Shown: positions 1-9,125 of the stretch, one piece after another
How positions within the stretch are numbered: the first letter of the stretch is position 1
How the letters are laid out: every line of letters starts with the position of its first letter
NCBI GenBank assembly: GCA_023247035.1
Contig: JAHFHG010000004.1
Location: forward strand, 36,917-78,361
Length of the DNA: 41,445 nt
Direction of reading: 5' to 3'
Source of the DNA: Candidatus Omnitrophota bacterium
GTDB taxonomy: Bacteria > Omnitrophota > Omnitrophia > Omnitrophales > Aquincolibacteriaceae
Program-made: the position numbers and the translations under genes
Notes under the pieces: generated by a model
Told to the model about the DNA's origin: nothing
The model's input: only the letters and a program-made list of their open reading frames with translations
The model's database searches: none

Positions 1-1745
1 TGGCCTCTTCCAATTCGAAATCTAAAATCATTGTGATCGGCGGCGGGCTGGCTGGGTTGATGGCCACGATACGCCTGGCTGAAGCGGGCTGCAGCGTGGA
101 TCTTTTGTCCATTGTCCCGTGCCGGCGCTCGCATTCGGTGTGCGCGCAAGGCGGGATCAATGCCTCGGTGAACACGAAGGGCGAGGGTGATTCTCCGCAG
201 ATCCATTTTGAGGAGTCGATCCTGGGCGGGGATTTCTTGGCCAATCAGCCGATGGTTCTTGAAATGTGCAGGAACGCGCCCGATTTTGTTTATATGCTGG
301 ATCGGATGGGCGTGCAGTTCAACAGAACTGCGGAAGGGCTGATCGATTTCCGCAGGTTCGGCGGCACGCGTTTTCACCGCACGGCCTTCGCCGGATCGAC
401 CACGGGCCAGCAGATGCTTTACGCGTTGGATGAGCAGGTCAGGAGGTGGGAAGTCCAGGGCCTGGTCACACGCTACGAGGGGTGGGAATTTCTCTCCGCA
501 GTTCTGGACGATCAGCAAATCTGCCGCGGCGTGGTCGCGATCAACCTTGTCAATTCTGAAGTCCGAAGCTTTCGCGGGGAGGCGGCAATCTTCGCCACGG
601 GCGGAACCGGAATGATTTTCGGCCGCTCCACCATGTCGGTCATTTGCACGGGCGCGGCGGCGGGCGCGCTTTACCGCCAGGGCGTTTGGTTCGCGAACGG
701 AGAATTTGTCCAGGTCCATCCCACGGCCATTGCCGGAGAGGACAAGAACCGTTTGATCTCCGAGGCCGTGCGAGGAGAAGGGGGCCGGCTTTGGACGTTG
801 AAAGACGGCAAGCGGTGGTATTTTCTCGAAGAGTGGTATCCGAAATACGGCAATCTCGTGCCGCGCGATATCGCTTCGCGCGCGATCTTCAAAGTCTGCC
901 GCGAGATGAAACTCGGCGTGGACGGCAAGGACGTGGTGTACCTCGATATCTCGCATCTTGATCCTAAAATCCTTCATCAAAAGCTCGGAGGCATCCTGGA
1001 AATTTACGAAAAATTTATGAACGAGGACCCTGGCAAAGTCCCGATGCGCGTGTTTCCGTCTGTCCATTATTCGATGGGCGGCATTTATATTGACGCGCGG
1101 CACATGACGAATATTCCGGGGATTCTGGCGGCCGGTGAAGCGGATTACCAGTATCACGGCGCCAACCGGCTTGGGGCCAACTCTCTTCTTTCCTGTCTTC
1201 AGGGCGGCATTGCCGCCGCGGCGCGGGCGATCGAACACGTCCAGGGGCTGGAGAAAAATTCCGAGGACGCGAGTTCGAAAGGGTTTGATGATCAAGTTAA
1301 AAAGGAAGAAGGCGCCAACGATGAAGTCCTCCGCCGCCACGGAAAAGAAAATCCTTATCAGATTTGGGAAGAGATGGGCCGTGTCATGACCGACCATGTG
1401 ACGGTGGTGAGGCACAATAAAAATCTTGCGGAAACGGATCACAAACTTCAGGAATTAATGAAGCGCGTCAAAGACGTGAATCTCAATGACGTGTCCCGGT
1501 GGGCGAACCAGGCGCTCATGTTTACGCGCGAACTTGAAAATATGCTGGAGCTTGCCCGCGTCATTACGTTAGGCGCTCTCGCCCGAAATGAAAGCCGGGG
1601 CGCTCATTACAAGCCCGAATTTCCGGATCGCGATGACGCCAACTGGCTGAAGACCACCATCGCGAAATATACCTCCGCCGGCCCTGAGCTTTCTTACGAA
1701 ACGGTCGATACGTCTTTATTGAAACCGAGGGAGAGAAAGTATTAA
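1..1745 (+). CDS. sdhA: Succinate dehydrogenase / fumarate reductase flavoprotein subunit (5' end missing by one base)
   Basis: Oxidises succinate to fumarate (or the reverse) as the FAD subunit of membrane complex II. The frame is open from base 3 and bases 1-2 are TG, so the ATG probably begins one base before the window, giving about 581 residues. Seen near the N-terminus are the dinucleotide fold GGGLAGL and the covalent-FAD histidine in SHSVCAQGG (about His45). Further on are the substrate-site stretches HPTAI, SEAVRGEGG and HYSMGGIYID, and the FAD/C-terminal motif GANRLGANSLLSC. Length and the GEAD-YHGANRLG wording fit the Bacillus/Bacteroidetes-type (menaquinone) enzyme rather than the E. 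coli type; that subtype is inference. sdhB follows after 195 nt. No cytochrome b subunit lies downstream, so sdhC is expected upstream of the window. Confidence 0.95.
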   Translation, partial: ASSNSKSKIIVIGGGLAGLMATIRLAEAGCSVDLLSIVPCRRSHSVCAQGGINASVNTKGEGDSPQIHFEESILGGDFLANQPMVLEMCRNAPDFVYMLDRMGVQFNRTAEGLIDFRRFGGTRFHRTAFAGSTTGQQMLYALDEQVRRWEVQGLVTRYEGWEFLSAVLDDQQICRGVVAINLVNSEVRSFRGEAAIFATGGTGMIFGRSTMSVICTGAAAGALYRQGVWFANGEFVQVHPTAIAGEDKNRLISEAVRGEGGRLWTLKDGKRWYFLEEWYPKYGNLVPRDIASRAIFKVCREMKLGVDGKDVVYLDISHLDPKILHQKLGGILEIYEKFMNEDPGKVPMRVFPSVHYSMGGIYIDARHMTNIPGILAAGEADYQYHGANRLGANSLLSCLQGGIAAAARAIEHVQGLEKNSEDASSKGFDDQVKKEEGANDEVLRRHGKENPYQIWEEMGRVMTDHVTVVRHNKNLAETDHKLQELMKRVKDVNLNDVSRWANQALMFTRELENMLELARVITLGALARNESRGAHYKPEFPDRDDANWLKTTIAKYTSAGPELSYETVDTSLLKPRERKY

Positions 1746-1789
1746 GCACGAAACTCGAATATCGAAATCCGAAACAAATACTAAAAAAG

Positions 1790-1899
1790 TTGTCATCCCC
1801 GCGAAGGCGGGGATACAGTCATTTGACCTAAACCCTGGATTTCCGCTTTTCCGCCGAAGGACGGATCCGTCCGATTGTTGGCGGACGCGGGAATGACAA
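1790..1899. repeat. Dispersed palindromic repeat, copy R1
   Basis: Begins TTGTCATCCCCGCG and ends CGCGGGAATGACAA, so the two termini are inverted repeats of each other. A shorter inner hairpin (CCCCGCgaagGCGGGG) lies at the left end. It fills most of the sdhA-sdhB spacer. Same family as the elements at 3501, 10804, 16201, 30285 and 30779; the ATTCCC...GGGAAT core resembles the neisserial dRS3-type repeat, without implying common descent. Confidence 0.8.
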
Positions 1900-1940
1900 G
1901 GCATTTTGAGTTTAGAATTACAAATGTCTGTAGTCTAAAA

Positions 1941-2690
1941 ATGTCTGAAAAAAAAACCGTCACACTAAAAATCAAACGCCAGGAAGGGCCTCAAGCCAAG
2001 CCCCATTGGGAAGAATTTCACGTTCCTTACCGGCCTTACCTTAACGTCATCACCTGCCTGCGTGAGATCCAAAAAAATCCGCGCACGTTTGACGGAAGAA
2101 AAACGACGCCCGTGGCGTGGGAATCAAGCTGTCTTGAAGAAGTCTGCGGCATCTGCACTGTCGTGATTAATGGAAAAGTGAGGCAGGCCTGCTCGGCCCT
2201 TGTAGACGATTACCATTGCAACCTCACGCTTGAGCCGATGACGAAATTTCCGCTCGTGCGTGATCTGATCGTCAACCGTTCCTCGCTTTTTGAAAGCCTG
2301 AAACGGGCGCGGGCCTGGGTTCCGATTGACGGGACGCACGCCCTCGGGCCGGGCCCGCGAATCGCGCCGGACGAGCAGCAGGAGGCTTATCATCTTTCCC
2401 GCTGTTTCACTTGCGGCTGCTGCCTTGAAGTCTGCCCTCAAGTCAATGACCGCTCCGATTTTATCGGCGCAATGGCCATCAACCAGGCGCGCCTTTTTAA
2501 TTCTCATCCCTTGGGCAAGGGAATCGCCAAAGAGCGGCTCACGGCTTTAATGGCGGCCGGAGGGATTGAAGACTGCGGAAACGCCCAGAACTGCGTCAAG
2601 GCCTGTCCCAAAGAAATTCCCCTCGTCACGTCGATCGCCGAGATGAATCTTCAAATCACGCAGAATGTGTTCAGCCTCCTGAAAAAGTAA
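1941..2690 (+). CDS. sdhB: Succinate dehydrogenase / fumarate reductase iron-sulfur subunit
   Basis: Electron-transfer subunit that passes electrons from the FAD of SdhA to the quinone site. About 249 residues. The N-terminal plant-type ferredoxin domain has CLEEVCGIC plus a distal Cys (all four [2Fe-2S] ligands are Cys). The C-terminal domain has CFTCGCCLEVCP and CGNAQNCVKACP for the [4Fe-4S] and [3Fe-4S] clusters. The frame is open further upstream to 1875, but that stretch is encoded by the dispersed repeat, so the ATG at 1941 (MSEKK) is preferred. No clear Shine-Dalgarno sequence precedes it. The gene is presumably co-transcribed with sdhA despite the repeat in the spacer. Confidence 0.95.
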   Translation: MSEKKTVTLKIKRQEGPQAKPHWEEFHVPYRPYLNVITCLREIQKNPRTFDGRKTTPVAWESSCLEEVCGICTVVINGKVRQACSALVDDYHCNLTLEPMTKFPLVRDLIVNRSSLFESLKRARAWVPIDGTHALGPGPRIAPDEQQEAYHLSRCFTCGCCLEVCPQVNDRSDFIGAMAINQARLFNSHPLGKGIAKERLTALMAAGGIEDCGNAQNCVKACPKEIPLVTSIAEMNLQITQNVFSLLKK

Positions 2691-2725
2691 AAAATTAAAT
2701 AAAAAAACCGGATGTTTTGAAATAA

Positions 2726-3259
2726 ATGGTAAAAAAAAATTTTCTGTTTGCTCCCCGGCTCGGCAAGCAAGTTTACATTGATCCTTCCTCGCAAATCATC
2801 GGCCGGATAAAAATAGGGGATTATTCCAGCGTGTGGCCGGGCTGTGTCCTGCGCGCGGACATCAACCGGATCGAGATCGGCCGCTATACCAATATCCAGG
2901 ACTTGTGCCTTCTTCACGTGGAGACTCACCGCGCTTGCCTGATCGGTGATTACGTGACGGTCGGCCACCAGGTCTGTCTTCACGCGTGCACGGTGAAGGA
3001 TCAGGCCCTTGTGGGAATCGGCTCGATTGTCCTGGACGGCGCCGTGATCGGCGAAGGGACTTTATTGGGCGCGGGCAGCTTGGTCACGCACGGCCAGAAA
3101 TTGAAATCCGGCTCCCTTTATTTTGGAAGGCCGGCGAAATGGGTCCGCAATCTCACCAAGAAGGAAATCGCGGGCCTCAAAAAGTGGGCGCTGCGTTACG
3201 TCTCCTACGCCAAAGCACACCTGCACCAACAATACGACCGGCTAAGGTATGAGACTTAA
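2726..3259 (+). CDS. Gamma-carbonic-anhydrase-like hexapeptide-repeat protein
   Basis: A 177-residue left-handed beta-helix protein of the YrdA/PaaY/gamma-carbonic anhydrase family. Imperfect hexapeptide repeats run through residues 17-130 (IGRIKIGDYSSVWPG and onward). The three zinc-ligand histidines of the family are visible as His64 (LLHVETH), His81 (VTVGH) and His86 (CLH). A C-terminal alpha-helix packs after GRPAKWVRNLT. Most bacterial members are annotated as putative carbonic anhydrases but many lack proven activity, so the enzymatic role is an inference from conserved metal ligands. It lies 35 nt after sdhB and overlaps the next short gene by 11 nt. Confidence 0.85.
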   Translation: MVKKNFLFAPRLGKQVYIDPSSQIIGRIKIGDYSSVWPGCVLRADINRIEIGRYTNIQDLCLLHVETHRACLIGDYVTVGHQVCLHACTVKDQALVGIGSIVLDGAVIGEGTLLGAGSLVTHGQKLKSGSLYFGRPAKWVRNLTKKEIAGLKKWALRYVSYAKAHLHQQYDRLRYET

Positions 3260-3499
3260 AGTGGATTTAAAAAGCGATGCCCTTTATTTTCGGATTCGCG
3301 AGGACAGGATTGAAGGCCGTGAGAAAATAAAGCAGAGAATGGGGTTGACTATGCGAAGTCAGGCAAGGTCATCGGAATCAAAATCTTTGGTTGGAAACGC
3401 AAATTTTCAATTGCGGAATTTTCGAATATTCAAATATTCAAGTTGCTCTTCTTAGATCTTCCTGCCAAAAGCCTAAGCCTATTACCCTGTCAAGTTTAA
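3249..3499 (+). pseudogene. DUF2283-like small protein, broken by a one-base frameshift
   Basis: The first frame reads MRLKVDLKSDALYFRIREDR, the typical start of DUF2283 (YuzE-like) proteins. After about codon 27 that frame loses the family pattern, but the -1 frame continues it as ENGVDYAKSGKVIGIKIFG and runs to a stop at 3497. Adding one A to the A4 run near 3324-3330 would restore a single frame of about 83 residues. DUF2283 proteins are small and often sit near toxin-antitoxin-like genes; no partner is seen here. Either a decayed gene or a homopolymer sequencing error. The ATG overlaps the end of the hexapeptide gene by 11 nt. Confidence 0.6.
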
Positions 3500-3500
3500 A

Positions 3501-3576
3501 ATTGTCATTCCCGAATGGTTTCATCGGGAATCCAAAGCTTGTGGATTCCCGCTTAACATCGTGCGGGAATGACAAA
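3501..3576. repeat. Dispersed palindromic repeat, copy R2
   Basis: Starts ATTGTCATTCCCGA and ends GCGGGAATGACAA. It has a two-hairpin layout: CATTCCCGA...TCGGGAATCCA, then TGGATTCCCGC...GCGGGAATGAC. The two halves are inverted relative to each other, so the whole element can fold as one long cruciform. The stretch from here to 3766 contains no gene I can recognise. Confidence 0.8.
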
Positions 3577-3766
3577 AATAAAATTGACACCGTAATATTC
3601 TGAAATTTCCTGCGCCGGCATGGCTCCGCGAGCGTGTGTTTGAAGCGATTCGAGCCCAACAGTCTTGATGATTTAAAAAATGCGGCGTTCCTTGAGAAAG
3701 TTTACTTTCGCCTGCTTCCCAAGAACTTTTCTCATTCGTGTATTTCTTATCTCATCCCTTCGACGC

Positions 3767-6700
3767 TTACGCTGCCGGCGGCGACTCGCTTGACGCGGCG
3801 GTTGTCTCCGGCGCAATTGCGCATTCGGCTCTGCGCGCGAGATCCGGAACATCCATATAAGGTTCTACCGCTAACTTCGGCCAAAGGTAGTTGTAAGCTT
3901 CTTGAGCGCCGGCCATTGCGTTTTCAATACCAATCATAAGCAGCCATCGGGCATAAGCGCCGTAGTAACCGGGATATTGACCCGGGCCAGGATACGTCTG
4001 TCTGATATTGGAATACCAGCGGATATTCCCTGATCCTGACGGCACTTGATCACCGACAGGAAGAATGTAAGGCGCGGCGCCGTCGTTATCGCGGAACACT
4101 TGCTCGGAAAAAAGATTTATCTGCAAACGTACAATCTTGTCGCGGTGGAGCAACCCGCCGCTGAAACCTTGTTTGTTTGCGTGGTCAATCGCCCAGGCAA
4201 GAAAATCTTGCTCCCACAGCGCGATCCAGGCTTTCCGGTCCGTGCCGGGATCGATGTTTTCCGGCCGCTTGTACGCCCAAAGGACGCTCAGCGGATTATT
4301 TTGGCCGGCAGCATAGTTGTCGAGCCACACCAGATTGTTCCGCACTTTTTCCGCGAAATATTCTTTCAGGGGTTCGGAGTCCGGCAAATAAGCTGCGGCA
4401 TCCACAATATTTCGCAGGCCCCAGGCAATCCCGCGCACTTCATTGGAATGAAGCAAGCCCTGGCTGCCTCCGCGGGCATTGTATTCATCGTCCTGCCACG
4501 TGACTAAGAGGACATAGTTCGCCCAAAACGCCATTTCGTCCGCGTAATACCGATCACCGGTGATGAGGTAGGGAATATAGGCCAGCGAAGGCTGATGGGC
4601 ATTGTCGGGTATATGAGGTCCGGTTCCGCCCGGAAAATTTCCTGCAGGTCTATTACTATTATTTGCACGCGGCTCCAGCCAGAAACTTGGCCGTTGATCA
4701 ATAGAGACCAATGGTCCGTCTGTTTCACGAACATGAACCGGCCAGGAGCCTGCAAGGTCGCCGTGGGCGAGGACAAAAGCACGCTGAGAGGGATTCTTAT
4801 GCACGAGATAACGCACGGAGAAACCCGGATAAGAGCCAAGCTCTCCACAGGGGCGGTCGCCGTGCTCAGGCATAAAAGAAGTTAAACAGCCGATTCCCAG
4901 TATTTCAAAATCGGGGCCGACCGGGGCGCTAACCCAATTGGTTACGAGACTCAGGTATCGAGGTAAGGCCTTTGCCCGGTAGGCGGGTTCAAAATCCGGA
5001 GTGACTTCTGATTCAACCAGGCCATTTAGGGCAAAGACTTCGCGCCAGCGGGTTAAATAAGGTTGAAATACTGAATTTTTTGAAAATAATGTGCCGCTTC
5101 CATTTTTGATCCGTACGTTATAGACCACACTCGTTGCGCCGGCAAGATCAAGTACGTTTTCGACAGTGACATCCGCGCGCGCCTTTCCGTCGTTGTATGC
5201 CCGCACATCAAAAATGACCCTTAAAAACGGATGAGGATTGCCGTTTGAATCGACGGGCGTTACGACTTGGCGCGCTTCAGTCACAAGAGACCCGCGAAGC
5301 CAGTAATCTTCAGCTTGAGAAAATCTCGCGGTATAGTTCGCGCCGGTCGAAGTTCCCGAGTTCATCGTGTTGAGCAATTCCACAGATACGGGAGGAAACG
5401 CAGGTGTGAAAGCGCCGGTGCCGGCCGGCCCTGCGGTAAGATCATAAGTTGCGGCTGACGGAACGTTGGCGGTCACGACGGCAGATCGAATCGATCCGTC
5501 CGGCCAGCGCGTTTTGATATCCGTTTGAGTCGGCAAATTTCCGAGTTTAACTCCGTCGCGCGCTAATCCTTGCGGAACCACTTGTCCGAATGTCGCCAAG
5601 CCTGCGGTCAAGCTGGGCTGAGCGATCACTCCACTCGGCGGAGGCGGCGGAGGAATAATACTTCCGGGCAAATGATCCGCTCCCATAGTAAAATTCCCGC
5701 TAACAAGATTGCCGCGGACATCCCTGGAGGGCCGCGCGCTAAGCGTTTCAAATTCTTCGGCAAACTGCCGGAAATCAATGCCGGACTGCGCGAGAAAATC
5801 CGGCCCGGGCCTGTAGTCCGCATCAAAACCCGGATACCTCTCCAGCCCGTCCCCTTCAGCGCCTGTGGCGCTCCAGTCCGCGAGTGAGCTGAAAGTTTGA
5901 TTCTGATCCAGAAATTTTCCGTCGCCGGAATAATTGTTCCGGAGAAACACGACGTCTCCGTTATTGGCCTGGCGGTGGATCTTGATAAACGGCGCATCGC
6001 CTTCCTCGACAACCAAGTTGTTGTTGTGGAGCCGCGCAGTCAGAGGATTCGTGGGATTAATTTCAACCGCCGCTCCGGCGTCCGCGCCCTCGCCGGAAAC
6101 GACAAGAGTGTTTTGGACAATGCCGGCCTTTGTATTTCCGCGGGCGAGAAGGAGCGAGCTTTTTTCTTGGTATAAAAATAAATTATATGCGATTAGAATT
6201 TTGTCCGTTTGATCGAGCTTACTTCCGATCGTGTTGCCGTAGATCATATTCTGATCGATTTTACCGGACTGGCTGCGCGTCACTTTGATCCCGATTCCAC
6301 CTTCGCCGCTTGAATCCGAATTGTAGGCCACCTCGGAATTTTCCGTAATTTCGAAGTCTTTGACGCAGTCCGCCGCAATCCCGTAGGATCCCTCGCCGCT
6401 ATTTTCAGCCGCCTTGCTTCCCGTAATAATAACCCTCCCGGCCCCGGAAACTCCGATGCCGTACCTGTTGCCATTGGCCGTGACGTTTTTAATTGTGATC
6501 CCTTCGATCCCGCTTACCGCAGGACAATCCGTCCCGTTCGTTCCGGAGAAGAGCATGCCGCCTCCGCCGTTGTTATTTACCTTTACATCTTTGATATGGA
6601 TCTTGTAGTTGGCGCCTTGATCCGCGGCTTGAAATTCAATGCCGTTCTGAAAATTTTCGGCGGTGACGCTTTCAATTAAGAAATGGTCGACATTGTACAT

Positions 6701-7126
6701 TGAAATACCGGCGCCTCGTTGAGGATCGGTTCCGCGAAATTTTAAATTTTTAATTGCAACGAGCTTCGCGTCCTGGATCACGATTCCATATTCTCCCTCG
6801 ATTGTCGCTTCGCCGCCAAAAGAAGTGATCGACAAGCGCGCGTTTCCATCGTCGGAAGAGGCGCTGTCGTAGTTGGATGAATTCAATACAAGGGGTCCTT
6901 CAAATGTTTCTCCTGCTTCAAGGTTGATAGAATCGCCGCGTTGATAATGTTGCAGGTTGGCCCGCTCAAGGGTTTGCCAGGCTTCTTCGGGAGATGTGCC
7001 CGAGTTTCCGTTGTCTCCTTCGGGAGAAATATAATAATCCGTCGCGAATGCAGATGAAGCCGGGCCCAGCATAAAACAAAAACTCATAACTGCGAATCCG
7101 CCGAATTTTTTGAGGATGTTTATCAT
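3767..7126 (-). CDS. Secreted parallel beta-helix protein with C-terminal RIFT-barrel / alpha-toroid-like half
   Basis: A 1119-residue exported protein. Start chosen at the ATG with AAGGAG about 7 nt upstream. A signal peptide (KK, hydrophobic core, ASSAFA cleavage near residue 28) precedes about 450 residues of right-handed beta-helix character: short repeated N-x-G-rich coils such as VKNVTANGNRYGIGVS. Then comes a proline run (about residues 485-500). The distal half opens with a RIFT-barrel-like pattern (RWPDGSIRSAVVTANVP), followed by an aromatic-rich, mostly helical region resembling the alpha/alpha-toroid of carbohydrate-active lyases (HSNEVRGIAWGLRN, YPGYYGAYARWLLM). Similarity to PcRGLX/YetA-like architecture suggests polysaccharide binding or cleavage; this is inference. 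There is no PEP-CTERM or LPXTG tail. The N-terminal half is paralogous to the gene at 7398-9125. Confidence 0.7.
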   Translation of the reverse strand: MINILKKFGGFAVMSFCFMLGPASSAFATDYYISPEGDNGNSGTSPEEAWQTLERANLQHYQRGDSINLEAGETFEGPLVLNSSNYDSASSDDGNARLSITSFGGEATIEGEYGIVIQDAKLVAIKNLKFRGTDPQRGAGISMYNVDHFLIESVTAENFQNGIEFQAADQGANYKIHIKDVKVNNNGGGGMLFSGTNGTDCPAVSGIEGITIKNVTANGNRYGIGVSGAGRVIITGSKAAENSGEGSYGIAADCVKDFEITENSEVAYNSDSSGEGGIGIKVTRSQSGKIDQNMIYGNTIGSKLDQTDKILIAYNLFLYQEKSSLLLARGNTKAGIVQNTLVVSGEGADAGAAVEINPTNPLTARLHNNNLVVEEGDAPFIKIHRQANNGDVVFLRNNYSGDGKFLDQNQTFSSLADWSATGAEGDGLERYPGFDADYRPGPDFLAQSGIDFRQFAEEFETLSARPSRDVRGNLVSGNFTMGADHLPGSIIPPPPPPSGVIAQPSLTAGLATFGQVVPQGLARDGVKLGNLPTQTDIKTRWPDGSIRSAVVTANVPSAATYDLTAGPAGTGAFTPAFPPVSVELLNTMNSGTSTGANYTARFSQAEDYWLRGSLVTEARQVVTPVDSNGNPHPFLRVIFDVRAYNDGKARADVTVENVLDLAGATSVVYNVRIKNGSGTLFSKNSVFQPYLTRWREVFALNGLVESEVTPDFEPAYRAKALPRYLSLVTNWVSAPVGPDFEILGIGCLTSFMPEHGDRPCGELGSYPGFSVRYLVHKNPSQRAFVLAHGDLAGSWPVHVRETDGPLVSIDQRPSFWLEPRANNSNRPAGNFPGGTGPHIPDNAHQPSLAYIPYLITGDRYYADEMAFWANYVLLVTWQDDEYNARGGSQGLLHSNEVRGIAWGLRNIVDAAAYLPDSEPLKEYFAEKVRNNLVWLDNYAAGQNNPLSVLWAYKRPENIDPGTDRKAWIALWEQDFLAWAIDHANKQGFSGGLLHRDKIVRLQINLFSEQVFRDNDGAAPYILPVGDQVPSGSGNIRWYSNIRQTYPGPGQYPGYYGAYARWLLMIGIENAMAGAQEAYNYLWPKLAVEPYMDVPDLARRAECAIAPETTAASSESPPAA

Positions 7127-7340
7127 GGTGCATCTCCTTAGGGATCGAATTTTGGCTGAACACTAAAAGCTTTTAAAAATTACTTACAATAAAACTAATA
7201 CTTTTTAATAATGATTTCAATAGTAAGTTTAAACAAAATATACGAAAAGCGTTATTGACATCTATTTTTATTAATTGATATGAATTGCTATATTTTTTGT
7301 TTGAGTTGTATTTTTTTAAAAACAGAACAATTGCGAGGAA
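7127..7340 (-). promoter_or_regulatory. AT-rich upstream region of the large beta-helix gene, collinear with 9106-9319
   Basis: Contains the ribosome binding site AAGGAG next to the ATG. It also has a strongly AT-rich block from about 7190 to 7340 that matches the region 9170-9320 upstream of the paralogous gene, at a constant offset of 1979 bases. Shared exact words (plus-strand) include TTTCAATAGTAAGTTT (7215/9194), TTTATTAATTGAT (7267/9246) and ATTGCTATA (7284/9263). No confident -35/-10 pair could be chosen. The conservation between the two copies marks it as likely regulatory. Confidence 0.55.
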
Positions 7341-7397
7341 TTTATATTGGGGAAATTCAAAATTTTTAACCCAACGCATTACCCAATTTTTTTCTTA

Positions 7398-9125
7398 TCA
7401 GCCTCCACCCGGGGGAGGATCGCTTGCGCCAGGTTCGTGGGCGCCAATGGTGAAATGGCCATTGCGCGGATTGCCGAAGAAGTCCGTTTCCGGAGGCGCA
7501 ACATCGAACCTATTGAGATCAACGCCGGCTCCAATGACAGGGGAGTAAGCAGGAATTCTTCCGGTATTTTCACCCCAAAGCGCTACATACGCGTCCTCAC
7601 TACGCCCAACCGGCAGCCCGTCGAGCATTTCGTGGCCGGTACCTTCCCTAAATTCTTGAAGTGTATTGAAGATTTCCGTGCAATAAGGACGGCAGTTTTC
7701 GAATTTCGAAGCTCCCTCAGGATTGAAATAATTATTTCCGGTGATTTGAATCCTTTCATTGTCTTCAGGAAAGCGGATTTGCACAAACGGCACATTACCA
7801 CGGGCCACCACAACCAAGTTGTTAAGGAATTTGATGTCCGAGATCGCGCCGTCCGGCCGCCAACGGTTGATTTCAAAGACCCCTCCCACTCCCTCCTCAA
7901 CAGATCCCGCGACAACAAAAAGGTTGTTGTAAGCTTTCACTTTTTTCGCGCTATAAAATACCCTGAAACTAGCTTGCACGTCTCTTCCCTCGAAATACGT
8001 CTCCGGGTCTCCGGCGCCGTTGTATAAGCACAGATTATTAAAAAACTCCAGATCTTCAGTGGTGCCGCCTTCATCAAGCGACGGATGGCCGCCCCCGTCG
8101 ACTAAAATACAGGAGCCTTGATTGCCGACAATTTCATTTTCATAAATACTAAGCCCGGACCCGCGAAGATTGATGCCGTTTCCATCTGAATTAGCGCCTG
8201 TCGCAGGATCGCCGCTAAAAGAGGTGTAGTAGATGCGGTTTTTTCTAATTGTGACCTTGAGATTGTGGAAACCAAATAGTGCGGCAGAATTTGCTCCGGG
8301 GCCTTCTCCGCCGTTTCCGATAAGCTCATTGTTTTCAATTAGAAGATTTGCGATGCCGAAAAGGCTGGCCCCGTAACCGCCGTTTAGTATTCCGGCTCCT
8401 TTATTGTAGTTGACCTTTGCATTTCTAATGACGACGTCTTCCACGCTTCTTGGCCCGGTTTGAGTGCCGGACAAAATATTGGGCGCTCCATAAATTCCCA
8501 TCCCGCCCTCGCCGTTGTAACTTACCTCTAAGCCGTCAATGCGGACCGTGCGGATTGTGCTTTCCAAATCATTTGCAAAAATTTGCAGGCCTAGTCCAAA
8601 ACCACTGGCCGATACATTCGGGCCGATGGAGATGTGTTCAACCGCCCTTCCGGATCCATTGAAAAATGCAATGCCGATCCCGCCGTTGGTCAGGCTGGTT
8701 CCGGCAAGATCGATATCATGAATGCGCACTTGGCCGATGTCCGTAACGCCGATGCCGCTAGAACCTTGAATTTTCGCATTTTCACGCAGTCCGCCCACTG
8801 AATAGGAAGTTATTTCAAGGAGCGCAGGGCCGCCGTCGAAAGGCGTTCCGGGATCATCCAAGACCTTCTCCGGATTCAATTCAAGTGAGCCTTGGAAGGT
8901 TTGCCCTCCACGGAATAAAATTTTATCCCCGAAGTTGTACTGTTGTTGATTCGCCTTTTCAATTGTTTTACAGGCTCGCTCTGGAGCTGTGCAGTCATTT
9001 GCGTCGTTTCCGTCCACAGCATCGAAATGATAGGAGAGCGCGAATGCAGGTGAGGCGGAACTTAATATCAAACAGCAATCCAGGATTGCCAGTTCGCTCA
9101 ATTTTTTTAAGATCATTTTTATCAT
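7398..9125 (-). CDS. Secreted parallel beta-helix (pectate-lyase-fold) protein
   Basis: About 575 residues. The frame is open to 9158, but the ATG at 9125 has a consensus AAGGAGG 7 nt upstream and starts a clean signal peptide (MIKMILKK..., cleavage after PAFA). The mature protein begins LSYHFDAVDGNDAND, close to DYYISPEGDNGNSG of the neighbour. It continues with beta-helix coils rich in N, G and I (VEDVVIRNAKVNYNKGAG, LLIENNELIGNGGEG). C-terminal words FTIGAHEPG match FTMGADHLPG of the neighbour, and the protein stops in a short DPPPGGG tail, exactly where the neighbour continues through a proline linker into its second half. Fold is confident; function (surface polysaccharide modification, adhesion) is unknown. 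Confidence 0.7.
   Translation of the reverse strand: MIKMILKKLSELAILDCCLILSSASPAFALSYHFDAVDGNDANDCTAPERACKTIEKANQQQYNFGDKILFRGGQTFQGSLELNPEKVLDDPGTPFDGGPALLEITSYSVGGLRENAKIQGSSGIGVTDIGQVRIHDIDLAGTSLTNGGIGIAFFNGSGRAVEHISIGPNVSASGFGLGLQIFANDLESTIRTVRIDGLEVSYNGEGGMGIYGAPNILSGTQTGPRSVEDVVIRNAKVNYNKGAGILNGGYGASLFGIANLLIENNELIGNGGEGPGANSAALFGFHNLKVTIRKNRIYYTSFSGDPATGANSDGNGINLRGSGLSIYENEIVGNQGSCILVDGGGHPSLDEGGTTEDLEFFNNLCLYNGAGDPETYFEGRDVQASFRVFYSAKKVKAYNNLFVVAGSVEEGVGGVFEINRWRPDGAISDIKFLNNLVVVARGNVPFVQIRFPEDNERIQITGNNYFNPEGASKFENCRPYCTEIFNTLQEFREGTGHEMLDGLPVGRSEDAYVALWGENTGRIPAYSPVIGAGVDLNRFDVAPPETDFFGNPRNGHFTIGAHEPGASDPPPGGG

Noticed and set aside
1875-1940. Upstream in-frame extension of sdhB
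   Set aside because: Its codons are encoded partly by the palindromic repeat R1 and are absent from the SdhB family; the ATG at 1941 fits better.
3577-3766. Possible remnant coding sequence between repeat R2 and the beta-helix gene
   Set aside because: Short frames are interrupted by stops and none shows a family pattern I can support.
7347-8027. A 226-codon plus-strand frame
   Set aside because: Opposite to the 3' half of the beta-helix gene; no signal, motif or ribosome binding site.
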